Of a stretch of 64,000 nt of DNA, positions 47,836 through 59,465 are shown piece after piece. The notes below the pieces were generated by a model, which had not been told where the DNA came from, did not search any database, and saw nothing but the letters and a program-made list of their open reading frames with translations. The stretch lies in the NCBI RefSeq assembly GCF_040183065.1, contig NC_091125.1, positions 114,269,121 to 114,333,120 of the forward strand. The letters run 5' to 3'. The stretch is from Periplaneta americana (taxonomy: Eukaryota; Arthropoda; Insecta; Blattodea; Blattidae). Position numbers and translations under genes: made by a program. How positions within the stretch are numbered: the first letter of the stretch is position 1; each line of letters starts with the position of its first letter.

Positions 47836-50330
47836 CTTCTCATCTGTTGTTTTTCCCCATCGAGTTCTTTCTTCTTCTCTCCTCATCTGTCGTTTTTCCC
47901 GTCGAGTTCTTTCTTCTTCTCTCCTCACCTGTCGTTTTTTTCCCGTCGAGTTCTTTCTTCTTCTCTCCTCACCTGTCGTTTTTTCCCGTCGAGTTCTTTC
48001 TTCTTCTCTCCTCATCTGTCGTTTTTCCCGTCGAGTTCTTTCTTCTTCTCTCCTCACCTGTCGTTTTTTCCCATCGAGTTCTTTCTTCTTCTCTCCTCAC
48101 CTGTCGTTTTTTCCATCGAGTTCTTTCTTCTTCTCTCCTTATCTGTCGTTTTTCCCGTCGAGTTCTTTCTTCTTCTCTCCTCACATGTCGTTTTTCCCGT
48201 CGAGTTCTTTCTTCTTCTCTCCTTATCTGTCGTTTTTCCCGTCGAGTTCTTTCTTCTTCTCTCCTCACCTGTCGTTTTTTCCATCGAGTTCTTTCTTCTT
48301 CTCTCCTTATCTGTCGTTTTTCCCGTCGAGTTCTTTCTTCTTCTCTCCTCACCTGTCGTTTTTCCCGTCGAGTTCTTTCTTCTTCTCTCCTTATCTGTCG
48401 TTTTTCCCGTCGAGTTCTTTCTTCTTCGCTCCTTATCTGTCGTTTTTCCCGTCGAGTTCTTTCTTCTTCTCTCCTCACCTGTCGTTTTTTCCCGTCGAGT
48501 TCTTTCTTCTTCTCTCCTTATCTGTCGTTTTTTCCCGTCGAGTTCTTTCTTCTTCTCTCCTTATCTGTCGTTTTTCCCGTCGAGTTCTTTCTTCTTCTCT
48601 CCTTATCTGTCGTTTTTCCCGTCGAGTTCTTTCTTCTTCTCTCCTCACCTGTCGTTTTTTCCCGTCGAGTTCTTTCTTCTTCTCTCCTTATCTGTCGTTT
48701 TTTCCATCGAGTTCTTTCTTCTTCTCTCCTCACCTGTCGTTTTTTCCCGTCGAGTTCTTTCTTCTTCTCTCCTTATCTGTCGTTTTTCCCGTCGAGTTTT
48801 TTCTTCTTCTCTCCTCACCTGTCGTTTTTTCCATCGAGTTCTTTCTTCTTCTCTCCTTATCTGTCGTTTTTCCCGTCGAGTTCTTTCTTCTTCTCTCCTC
48901 ACCTGTCGTTTTTTCCATCGAGTTCTTTCTTCTTCTCTCCTCACCTGTCGTTTTTTCCATCGAGTTCTTTCTTCTTCTCTCCTTATCTGTCGTTTTTCCC
49001 GTCGAGTTCTTTCTTCTTCTCTCCTCACCTGTCGTTTTTTCCCGTCGAGTTCTTTCTTCTTCTCTCCTTATCTGTCGTTTTTCCCGTCGAGTTCTTTCTT
49101 CTTCTCTCCTTATCTGTCGTTTTTTCCATCGAGTTCTTTCGTCTTCTCTCCTCACCTGTCGTTTTTTCCCGTCGAGTTCTTTCTTCTTCTCTCCTTATCT
49201 GTCGTTTTTCCCGTCGAGTTCTTTCTTCTTCTCTCCTTATCTGTCGTTTTTCCCGTCGAGTTCTTTCTTCTTCTCTCCTCACCTGTCGTTTTTTCCCGTC
49301 GAGTTCTTTCTTCTTCTCTCCTTATCTGTCGTTTTTTCCATCGAGTTCTTTCTTCTTCTCTCCTCACCTGTCGTTTTTTCCCGTCGAGTTCTTTCTTCTT
49401 CTCTCCTTATCTGTCGTTTTTTCCCGTCGAGTTCTTTCTTCTTCTCTCCTTATCTGTCGTTTTTCCCGTCGAGTTCTTTCTTCTTCTCTCCTTATCTGTC
49501 GTTTTCCCCGTCGAGTTCTTTCTTCTTCTCTCCTCACCTGTCGTTTTTTCCATCGAGTTCTTTCTTCTTCTCTCCTTATCTGTCGTTTTTCCCGTCGAGT
49601 TCTTTCTTCTTCTCTCCTCACCTGTCGTTTTTTCCACCGAGTTCTTTCTTCTTCTCTCCTTACCTGTCGTTTTTTCCATCGAGTTCTTTCTTCTTCTCTC
49701 CTTATCTGTCGTTTTTCCCGTCGAGTTCTTTCTTCTTCTCTCCTCACCTGTCGTTTTTTCCATCGAGTTCTTTCTTCTTCTCTCCTTATCTGTCGTTTTT
49801 CCCGTCGAGTTCTTTCTTCTTCTCTCCTCACCTGTCGTTTTTTCCATCGAGTTCTTTTCTTCTCTCCTCACCTGTCGTTTTTTCCATCGAGTTCTTTCTT
49901 CTTCTCTCCTTATCTGTCGTTTTTCCCGTCGAGTTCTTTCTTCTTCTCTCCTCACCTGTCGTTTTTTCCCGTCGAGTTCTTTCTTCTTCTCTCCTTATCT
50001 GTCGTTTTTCCCGTCGAGTTCTTTCTTCTTCTCTCCTCACCTGTCGTTTTTTCCCGTCGAGTTCTTTCTTCTTCTCTCCTCACCTGTCGTTTTATCCCGT
50101 CGAGTTCTTTCTTCTTCTCTCCTTATCTGTCGTTTTTTCCATCGAGTTCTTTCGTCTTCTCTCCTCACCTGTCGTTTTTTCCCGTCGAGTTCTTTCTTCT
50201 TCTCTCCTTATCTGTCGTTTTTCCCGTCGAGTTCTTTCTTCTTCTCTCCTCACCTGTCGTTTTTTCCCGTCGAGTTCTTTCTTCTTCTCTCCTTATCTGT
50301 CGTTATTTCCCATCGACTTCTTTCTTCTGT
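47836..50330. repeat. 42-43-bp minisatellite, ~58 units
   Basis: Each unit is GTTCTTTCTTCTTCTCTCC, then TCACC or TTATC, TGTCG, five or six T, CCCG or CCA, and TCGA. TTATC units mostly carry the five-T CCCGTC ending, TCACC units the six-T ending. Units are 42 or 43 bases and lack stop codons in most frames. Two overlapping frames of 1020 and 883 codons therefore stay open, as do several antisense frames. There is no start context, no composition change and no conserved domain, so I do not call a protein. Confidence 0.95.
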
Positions 50331-50703
50331 TATATATCTCGTCTCCTCTCTTTATTTCTTCTCCTGTCCTGTCCTTTCATTTTGTTCCTTCCTCTTTTCC
50401 CTCCTTTCTTTTCGAACTCTCTCTTCTTCTTTTTCAGCTCTTCTCCTCTTCATTCTTATCTACTCATTTTTTATCCCATAATCCAATCTCCTCTGTAACT
50501 GTACTTCCTCTAGCCTGTACTCTCATCTTCGCTGTACTCTACTCTCTTATCCTGTGTAGGTACTCTACTTTCCTCTCTGTTCTATTCTACTCTACTCCAT
50601 TCTCTACTCTACTCTTTGCTTTGCTGTCTGCTCTACTCTCTAACTTGCCCTCTACTCTACTCTGCTTCTTATCCAACTCTGCTTTCTTCTTTACTTTACT
50701 CTC

Positions 50704-50950
50704 AGCCACCGGCGTAGCTCAATCGGCTAAGGCCCTTCTCTGCCGATCCCGAGTTGCGCTCGAGAGCGGATTAGATCTCTGCTTGGGTTGATTACATAGT
50801 TGGATTTTTTCCTAGATTTTACCCAACCGTAAGGTGAATGTCAGGTAATCTATAGGGAATCCTCGAACTCATCTCGCTATAACAAATTCCATCGACGCTA
50901 TATAACATAGCAGTCGATACAGCGTCGCGTTAAATAGCCAAGTAAAAAAA
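50704..50950 (+). mobile_element. tRNA-derived SINE (family A) in the CTCTACT array
   Basis: CCACCGGCGTAGCTCAATCG through to GATACAGCGTCGCGTTAAAT and a short A tail. TACTCTC flanks both sides (50697-50703 and 50952-50958), although the surrounding repeat makes the duplication less certain. Confidence 0.9.
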
Positions 50951-51687
50951 ATACTCTCTACTCTGCTGTCTACTCTGCCCTGCTCTGCTCTCTATTCTAG
51001 TCTGCTTTGCTCTCTACTCCACTTTCTACTATGCTTTCTACTCTGTTCTGCTCTTTCTTCTTCTCTCTACTCTACTCTGCTTTTCTTTGCTCTCTACTCT
51101 ACTCTACTCTACTCTGCTTTGCTCTATACTTTACCCTGTATTCTACTTTGATTCCTACTCTATTCTAATCTGCTTTTCTTTCTACTCTACTCTTTATTCT
51201 TCTCTGACCCTTACTCTACTCTGCTCTGCTCTCTGCTCTATACTCTCTACCTTACTCTGCTCCCTACTCTACTATGCTCTGGTCACTACTCTACTCTATT
51301 TTGCTCTTCTTTGCTTTCTATTCTGCTCTGCTTCCTATTCTTTTCTGCTTTACTCTCTACTCTCTACTTTACTCTGGTCTGCTCTCTACTCTGCTCTGGT
51401 CCCTACTCTATTCTGTTTTACTCTCTACTTTGCTCTCTATTCTACTCTGGTCCCTACTCTACTGTACTTTGCTCTGCTTTCTACTCTACTCTACTCCCTA
51501 CTCTAGTCTGTTTTACTCTATAGGCCTACTCTGCTCTCTATTCTACTCTGATCCCTACTCTACTTTGTTCTTCTCTCTATTCTACTCTATTTTATACACT
51601 CTATTCTACTCTATTTTATACACTCTATTCTACTCTGCTTTATACTCTACTCTACCTACTCTACTCTAGTCTTTAATATACTTTGCT

Positions 51688-51846
51688 CAATCAATCAATC
51701 AATCAATCAATCATTCCGGTGTCATAACAGCTATAGCCGTCTTCCGGAAACCAAACGCCACTCCTCTCTGTTCGTCATTAATTAATTAATTAATTAATTA
51801 ATTCATTCATTCATTCATTCATTCATTCATTCATTCATTCATTCAT
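51688..51846. repeat. (AATC)n, (TTAA)n and (TTCA)n short arrays
   Basis: Three separate four-nucleotide runs; the last abuts the SINE-B-type repeat. Confidence 0.9.
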
Positions 51847-52375
51847 TTTATTCCATAGATCTTACATGAGCAATTGAAGCTTTAAGATGTGGAACAAGTC
51901 AAAATTTTACAATATTACAATTACAATTTTTACAAATTTTTACAGTTTTACAATTTAATAATTTTCTACAATTTTTACAGTTTTGTGCAATTTTTTATAA
52001 TATTTTGGCGAGATGTAGTGAGATGAGGTGAGGTCCGAGGATTCGCCAAAAGATGACCCGGCATTTGCCTTTTGGTTGGGGAAAACCTCGGAAAAACCCA
52101 AGTAGGTAATCAAATCAAAGGGGGGTAATCAAATCAAAGGGGTTGATGCCGAGGACTCGCCATAGACCATTCGGCTTCAGTCCCACGGCTGGGGAAAACC
52201 TCGGACGAAACCACCAAAGGGGGATCCAACCCAAGCCCTAACGCAGCTCCGGATCAGCAGCCCAGCGAGTCTGCCGACTGAGCTACATCGATGGTTCTAC
52301 TAAAAATATACAATACATAGCCAATCAGATTATTAAATTTACAAACGCAAACGATCATTCATCCATTGGCCTGAA
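51847..52375 (-). mobile_element. SINE-like repeat (family B), longest copy
   Basis: ATTCCATAGATCTTACATGA, then ACAATTTTTACA-rich sequence and GGCGAGATGTAGTGAGATG. The GGTTGGGGAAAACCTCGG block occurs twice (near 52073 and 52190). An antisense tRNA-like head follows (CGACTGAGCTACATCGATGG), then an AT-rich flank shared with 21836-21905. The duplicated central block suggests an internal duplication or a dimer. Confidence 0.7.
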
Positions 52376-52545
52376 TCTAATCCTCTAGCGTTCATAGCTG
52401 CTAGTACACCCTCCATCCAAGTCTTCTTTGGTCGCCCTTTTTTCCTTCTTTCTGGTGGGATTCATTCCATAATTATTTTTGGTAATCGTTGTTCTGGCAT
52501 TCCTCTGAAATGGCCGTACCACTGTAACCTTTTTCTTTCTATTAT
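52371..52545 (-). mobile_element. LINE C-terminal fragment
   Basis: Antisense frame LQWYGHFRGMPEQRLPKII, then a stop in place of a likely Trp, then PPERRKKGRPKKTWMEGVLA and AMNARGLDS. The WYGH-RMP, RRKRGRP-W and GV--AM-RGL motifs are typical LINE C-terminal features. It is separated only by the SINE-like repeat from the CTCTACT array. Confidence 0.8.
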
Positions 52546-52620
52546 ATCTATAATATATACTTGCTCCCTACTCTATTCTACTCTCCTCTCTACTCTACAC
52601 TGTCTACCGTAATCTCTACT

Positions 52621-53718
52621 CCCCTCTTCTTTCTTCTCCACCAGTTTTCAGCCCTTTCCGTACTTCCTTGCACCTTCTCATTTATCTTTATACTTCATTT
52701 CCACTCTTCCCTCAAATTAATGTGGTAAGGACATTTTAATGACGAAATATAATTTGCACTGCATATAGTTTCTAGACTTAAGCTAAGTTATTAATAACAC
52801 AAGACTAGAAGTTCCGCTCAAACGTAGTCCTGGCTTCCTTAGACAAGTTTGTCTTCCAGCGAACTATTATCGCCTTTGTACGTATTTCCGTCTGTCTAGA
52901 TTCAATTAAAATGCCCTAATTGGAATCTCTGAGGGTGAAGGAAGGAAGGAAGGGACGGATGGCCGCATAATCAACAAGCTAAACTCTATAGCAAGCGGCA
53001 GGAACTTGGACACAACTTTGCGACTTGAGATTTGTTCTCCCTGAGGCCTTTGCTGCACTCCGGTAAATGAGCTCACTTAACCCTAGGTGTGAAGCTGTTC
53101 ACACGAGCTGGCTTTGAGGTTCGAAGCACTGACCTCCGGAAGGGATTCGTTGAAGGATCACCGCACGATATTGCATGCTCTGCATGTGGCGAAGCTAAAC
53201 ATAGGGGTGTGGGGCGTGACGTAGTATCGGACACCGCTACGTTACCATGGCGACGCTGGGACGAGAGAGAGCGATGTTCCTTTGTTATGCGATTTATTGC
53301 GTTCACTTCTTTTTTATGTACTTACCCAAAAGGTCATCCCTTGAAACGGAGCTGGTTCCTGTTGCATTAACTCCAAAACCCAATCTGATCGCATTTCTCA
53401 ATGCCCTACATCAGATAAAACCAGCTCCATGCCACCCTGACGACGCGTTATTCTTATGCTGCTTGTTCCGTGCTGAAATCCAAGTGGTAGCTACCACTAT
53501 TAGACATGGTGAGGACCGATAAGCATAGGATAAGGTCCTGTCATCTGTATTGTCCATACATAAAGGAAAGTCTCAACTATCCATTTATTACGATGTCCAA
53601 ACTGTAAATTCCAAAATAACGTGAAGATACTCGTACAATATACTTAATAGCCTAGAATCAAGCAAGCTCAATGTCCACTTGCTATAATGGAGACATTAAG
53701 CATCTCAATAACATCAGT
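52621..53718. other. No gene recognised; GC-richer patch at 53080-53280
   Basis: The patch has more CpG than its surroundings and frames of 93 and 91 residues (53089-53370 and 53247-53522) with no family match. A decayed element or a small CpG-rich region are both possible. Confidence 0.35.
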
Positions 53719-54810
53719 ACGGTCGGATAAAGTAGCTGTATCAGGATAGGTATCTTTGGTCCATGCGTTTTGTTTACAAACATTAACTAGGGCTGTGAGC
53801 GTATTCCGAATCTCAGCGCTGAGCAATCTGATGGCATCACGATATTCCGAATTTCACAGATTTCTTCACTGATGCTCCACCGGTGTTGCACCGGTACCAT
53901 CAGCTTGCAGAGGTGGTGGCAGTCTCAATCAGTCGCCATAAGTGAATCTGATTGGTTCTTGTATAGGGCGGGAATTAACAGACGAATGACATCGTGCACT
54001 GTTGTGTCATTGCGGTGTGTTCTGCTTTAGTTCTGCTGTATTGTTTGTAATGAGCACAACGTAAAAACAATATGTTAATGGCTTATGAGCGAACATGTCA
54101 ACGGACCAGTTATTACTACTGGTTCAAGAAATAAATTGTTTATGCTCTCTTTCCTTTGAACAAGATGGCGAAAATTTCGCAAAATTTTGCTAGCGTAGCA
54201 CAGACAACAACTTATACAGTCGCCATGACAGCCATCGATCCTTCCAGCAGTTTTGTTCCTATTTCACTGCAGCGTGACGTCATTGTTGTCCATCGGTCCA
54301 GTGAGATTGGGAATACGCTGTGTACTGTCCATTCCCTGATGTTTTAGCTAGGGGTGAGGAGAGCTCTTCCCAGTACTGTTCTCCAACCAGGAGATTAACC
54401 GTGAAAGGAATATGCTTACTATTGCGTCATCTATTGGAGCGAAGTAGATAGATAATATTACCGTTATAAAGTCAGTTTAAAAAACATACGCTCTCCTGCA
54501 TGTTATTTCCTATATAGAGGAATTGAAAGACTAGGAGATTAACCGTGATCTAATTTTGTAACTAGGGTAGTTTAAGTATGTTTGTATCAGTGTTATCGTT
54601 TGTGCTTTGAGAGTTAGCCAATGGAGATGCTTGTACCGACGTGTGTGACCGTATGCCATCTTATGCCATCAACATTTATTCACAGCATTACCCCGCTGCG
54701 TCTCATTTCCCTGAGACTTTCTCCTGGTTGGAGTACAGTAGTTCATGTTTGTAAACAAAACGCAAGGACCAAGGGTGCCTATCCTGATACAGCTACTTTA
54801 TTCGAACCGT
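53719..54810. mobile_element. ~1.1-kb element with ~70-bp inverted ends
   Basis: ACGGTCGGATAAAGTAGCTG, TATCAGGATAGG and GTTTTGTTTACAAACAT at 53719-53788 are mirrored at 54740-54810 with about 10% difference. The interior has no transposase I recognise but contains a repeated AGGAGATTAACCGTGA (about 54391 and 54533). Exact ends and target duplication are unresolved. Confidence 0.6.
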
Positions 54811-54966
54811 AAACATCAGATTTTAAACATCAACTCATTTTGTGCCTATATTAAATTTCACACTTCATAATACATGGTGAGCACAATGATTTATACGATT
54901 TCACAGCCACTCTGTATTAGTCGCATCGAAGCTACGGCCATGTAATACGATTGAAATTACAGAGTA

Positions 54967-55326
54967 ATGCCCAAATTTTTTATTATAGTTGGCTGTGGTA
55001 ACAATTTCTGCATCGAGTTCCAAGGACTGCAAGGTGATGGTTTTGCACACAAACTGATATTCAGCGATGAGACAACCTCTCATACGAATGGAAGAGTCAA
55101 TCGTCATAACGTAGGAATTGGGGATATGAGAATCCACTTGAGCATAAGCGTGATTCACCGAAGCTTCTACGCACTGTTATGCGAAAAGTACGGATCAATT
55201 TTCTTCATTGAACCAACAATAACAGGGATATGCTATCGCATAGACAATGCACAGCTAAATTATGATAAGGATAACTTCATCTTTCAACAGGATACAACGC
55301 CGAAAGTTACTCAGCAATTCTTCTGT
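54967..55326 (+). pseudogene. Mariner/Tc1-type transposase fragment, central DDE part
   Basis: The frame carries LIFSDETTSHTNGRVNRHNV at residues 30-49 and NFIFQQDTTPKV at 103-114. FSDE (Asp at about 55066) and FQQD (Asp at about 55291) are the first two catalytic Asp regions of an IS630/Tc1/mariner-type family common in insects and other arthropods. The usual residues after FQQD (G-PPH) have become TTPKV. The third acidic residue is missing because the sequence runs into a SINE at about 55327. The DNA-binding N-terminus is not visible. It appears to belong to the same broad family as 16780-17115. Confidence 0.75.
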
Positions 55327-55430
55327 AATTGATTGAGGGAAAACCTCGGAAAGAAACTCAACCAGGATTTGAACCCTGGCCCGCTCGTTTCACGGTCAGA
55401 TATGCTAACCGCTACTTCACAGCGGTATAC
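55327..55430 (-). mobile_element. tRNA-like SINE head plus central block
   Basis: Antisense: CCGCTGTGAAGTAGCGG, TTAGCATATCTG, B box CCAGGGTTCAAATCCTGG, then CCGAGGTTTTCCC. The head differs from family A, but the central block is the same type. Confidence 0.65.
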
Positions 55431-57402
55431 TTAGACCTATATTAGTTTAGGTTAAAAATTTACTTAAATTATCTACTTAAGTCGCTTATTTATCTTTTTA
55501 TCCTATATTTAAGTGCTGGTGTTTTGCTGTCATTTTCTGTAACTGTATTTTGTATTGATTTCTCACTAATTGATCTTGAATATGTGTCAAATCTTGAATG
55601 TGTGTCAAATAAACTAATTCAATGAATGAATGAATGAATCTACGTCAGGAGAATATATTATGCAAATTTCAACATTTCACTCTTACGAAATTTGTAGCAG
55701 AGGTCTCATCACACAAATTATGCCGCCTGCATTGTCCCGCGCCGTGGCGTCTCGAATTTGGATTTACCAGAGTTATATTTATTTTATCAATACAATAAAA
55801 GCGTTATATAATAATACTACTAATTATTATTATTATTATTATTATTCATAGTTTTGCCATTTCTTTGACTCGATCCGTTGATAAACCATGAGTATTTCAG
55901 CTTCCAAGTCTTATGAATTGTATTTTTTAATGCTTGACATTTTAAAAAGTACTACTTTTTTATTTTTGTAGTGGAAAATAGCTGTGTATTACCAATTACT
56001 TAAAAATTAATGTTCGGGCGAAATATCGAAGAGTCATTTTTGCGATGGATATGAAGAATCCGTTTGAATTTTTGTGGTTTCTTTAAAAAGAAGTATATAA
56101 TTATTTCATCAGATTGATGTGTAGTGTGTATGGTTTCTGTGAGAAAAAGTACGTATGGGTCAACTCGACGGATATGAATGGAGTATCAATTCAGATGTAT
56201 TTGTAAAAGAGTGTCTTAATAATTCATCTGACGGATATGTAGCGTCGCTTCAAATGTTAAAGGTTTCTATATAAAACGAGTAAGTATGGGTCGAGTGAAG
56301 TGTCAATTCAGATGTAATATGTTTCTTTAGAAGCGAATGAGACACTTAAATAATATGGAGCGTTGATTTAAGAGATTCATGTAAAAACAGATTATCAGTA
56401 CGAATATGTTGCTTTTTTAGAGTGTCAATGTTTTCTCTTCATTTTTTTTTATTCGTAAGTGATTTCGCTGTGATTATTGTCACAGTTTGAGAGATCAAAA
56501 TACGCGTATGAATACAACACAAATGATACAAATCCAATACACATGGAAAAGGAAAGCGGTAAATACAATTTCTTTAGTTGGAATCTGTGTTAGTTGAATT
56601 GGTAGCCGCCTTGAGGTTTACATTTCTACGAATATACACTGGCCGTACGGTGATGTTCTGGTTTCGTGTACAGGTCACGGCCGTCGCCTCGTTCTGTTAC
56701 TCATGAGTGACAAAACTTAATGAAATCTCAGGATAACTGAAAGGGCTGTTCTCCTTGGTCCCGCCTCAAACTCTCACTTCACTTTCACTGCAGTTAATGT
56801 ATTAAAATGCAGCCGGACTAAACTTTTAGAGACCCTTGTGGTTTTTTATATTATAACTTCAAGAAGAAGAAGAAAGTTTTTGACTTGCATATCTTTGTTT
56901 ATCGCAAGAGTCTTGAGAACAACAGCACCAATTTCAGCAATAGAAAGTAGGGTGATATTCGCTGGAAATTCTTCGCTGGAACTTGAGATAATGAACATAG
57001 TCGTCAAACCCGTTGTCTTATCTTTAAATGGACTGCGCTAAAGGAACTAATATAAAAGTTTTCTGCGCTTTTCCCTTCCGTAAAGAATTGAGTTACTAAA
57101 ACAGATGAAAAAAAAAAAAAAACATTGGGGATTCTTTCTTTTCAACGGTGTGTTTTGTTTGGCTTACTCTGTCGCGATTCCAGGATGCCGAGGTAATGCT
57201 TATATTCCCTTGATAAAAAAGAAACTTTTCTCACTATCTTTCGATAAATAAATTAACTTTCCTTGGAAATAATCTGTAAAAGGGGATACATTTTTCCTTC
57301 TCTTACATCATAGTGTTATTTATTACTCGTAGAGCCGTTTCGACACCACAGTTTTAAAGCCTTTCTCGCTGGTTGCGCCAAAACGATGCGTCTGCGAATG
57401 TT

Positions 57403-57404
<2 letters not shown>
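55431..57404. other. No gene recognised; (GAAT)n at 55621 and (TTA)n at 55825
   Basis: 56120-56340 contains two diverged copies of a block with GTATGGGTC and TCAATTCAGATGTA. No coding domain. Confidence 0.4.

Positions 57405-57478
<74 letters not shown>
57405..57478. repeat. (AT)n microsatellite
   Basis: About 36 AT units. Confidence 0.95.
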
Positions 57479-57480
<2 letters not shown>

Positions 57481-57915
57481 ATCAAAGTGCCTGAGGGATT
57501 GCATGTCTTAAGCTCCACGAATGATGCTTGGATAAAAAAAAATACTTTTCTAAAACTTAATTTACGTCATCACTCTTAAACAATGGTCTGTCATTGATTT
57601 GCTGTTTGGCAGTAGAGGTTCTATTACAAAATTCACATGGAATTATCTTGAATTAAAAATTCTTTTTGATTATGTGTTGTCTATTCTTATAAATATTATC
57701 AAGTATTCTCTCCAAATATTACGGCATCTCTATTTCTAGTAATTCGCTTATATTTGCCTTCAACAATTGACGTTCTTTTTTTTTAATGTTTCAAATATCA
57801 TATTATATTGTACATGTTTATTGTATTCAGGATCCTTGTGGTCACTCAAATTTTTTGAGCTGATGTCTTTAATGAACAAATAAAAATTGCAACGATTGAC
57901 ACAAAATAATTTAAA

Positions 57916-58100
57916 ATGGCAAATAATGTAAAAAGAGTTCGAGGCAGAAGAAGATACCAGATGATAGACGACATTAAGATATGTGGATCATATGCGGAGA
58001 CTAAAAGGAAGGCAGAAAATAGGAAAGATTGGATAATGCTGGGTTTGCAGTGAAAGACCTGCCCATGGGCAGAATATGTATGTATGTATGTATGTATGTA
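57916..58100 (+). mobile_element. LINE 3' end with (TATG)n tail
   Basis: Reads KRVRGRRRYQMIDDIKICGS, then YAETKRKAENRKDWIMLGLQ and a stop, then (TATG)n at 58074-58100. It is the same family as the antisense copy at 60727-62110. Confidence 0.8.
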
Positions 58101-59404
58101 TTAACTGTTTGTTATGGATATGTAGCATATAATGATCTTGCATATGGAACAGTCCTGTGTGACAATCATCTGTCTCTTCATAAACTTTCATTTTACTAAA
58201 ATGATACATTAATTGAAATTGTGGTGATCATAATAGGATACATTGTAAACTACAATCTAATCACATTAGAACAATACGAAATATATAAGTAGACACACAA
58301 AAACACAACCAAATGAAATTCTCAACACACAACTCAATTTCAGAAAACACACACTCTTTGAATCCACATTACACTACACAAACACACCCCCACAGGAAAT
58401 AAAACAAAAGGCGTCAAGACCAGCAACAACCAGTTCTGAAGAAGGCCAATAACAGACCGAAACATGTTAACCAGGTACGGTAAAATTTAACACGAGAAAG
58501 ACATATAATACATATTCCGAAGTGATATAGTGTTAAAAGTTGTGTAATCAAGATGTATAACCACTATTTGTTAAATTGGTGTTCTCATCTTGCCATCTAC
58601 GTTTGTAATGGACGGCCTTCTTTATATTTAGAAAAATTTACATGATCTTACTTTTAAGTCTTGTATTCAGAAGCATAGTACTGGAAACAAATCTAATGTA
58701 TTGATAAATGCAAATATACTATTATACAGAAGAGTTTTGATTGTATTTCCAAGAATATTTTTATTAATATAGGCCTGCCTCAAAGATACAGAAATCTGAC
58801 TTTAAAAGAATTTCAGCTTTCATGGCTAACTCTCGGTATAAAGTGATGATTCTGTAATCTTAAATGGTATTAATTTTATGAATATTATTTTCATGAGCGT
58901 TTTCAAATCTATTGGTTTACGGAAGAAAATCAAACTATCTATCTACTTTTCTGTTTCCGTAGTAAATATCTTCTCAATTTTCTCGATTAAATCCACGACT
59001 TTTTCTTTACTGCAGTAGGCCTATGTATTATCTCTAAAAATTCAATTACCTAAATTCTCTTCTAAAATTTTTTGTTAAAATGAAAACTGATGAAGACAAA
59101 TTTTAAATTTGGAAAAGGAAGGTATTTTTGTCCAAGGAGAATTTTAATAAAATAATAGAGATACTTGAAGGAAAAAGACTCAATAAAGGTAATGGCCATG
59201 CAAGTCCACAGGGCAGGAAGAGGATATGTCTTCCACCTGTAGTACACAATTGGCATTAGCAGCAGTACGGATCGTATGGAAGTCAATCCTACGTGCTTGC
59301 AGCCTTTATTCCCAAGCAAATGCGCCTTGGTACTCACTTCTGCTAGAGATTGAATAAATCCCAAAGCCCAAGGCTGGAAGGATTAAATAAAGGAAGAACA
59401 TCCA
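58101..59404. other. No gene recognised
   Basis: AT-rich DNA; short frames without motifs. Confidence 0.4.
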
Positions 59405-59465
59405 TGACCCTACCGGGAATCGAACACGCGCAACGCCTTAACCGCGATGCTACTGCTCGTCCCAA
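59405..59465 (-). mobile_element. tRNA-like SINE head fragment
   Basis: Antisense GGGACGAGCAGTAGCATCGC, GGTTAAGGCG, then a B box GTTCGATTCCCGG. Too incomplete for a tRNA gene. Confidence 0.5.

Larger units (their letters stand above)
50504..52620. repeat. Degenerate CTCTACT/CTCTGCT array, interrupted
   Basis: TACTCTACTCTGCTCTC-like sequence at 50504-50700, 50950-51670 and 52560-52620. It is broken by a SINE (50704-50950) and by a simple-repeat/SINE-B/LINE block (51690-52550), so the blocks were probably once continuous. Confidence 0.8.

Noticed and set aside
47729-50791. 1020-codon open frame
   Set aside because: It is the minisatellite read through. A second frame of 883 codons and many antisense frames are equally open, and the translation is only the repeat unit.
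53089-53522. Possible short host exon in a GC-richer patch
   Set aside because: Two overlapping frames in different phases, no domain, no convincing splice sites or promoter elements.
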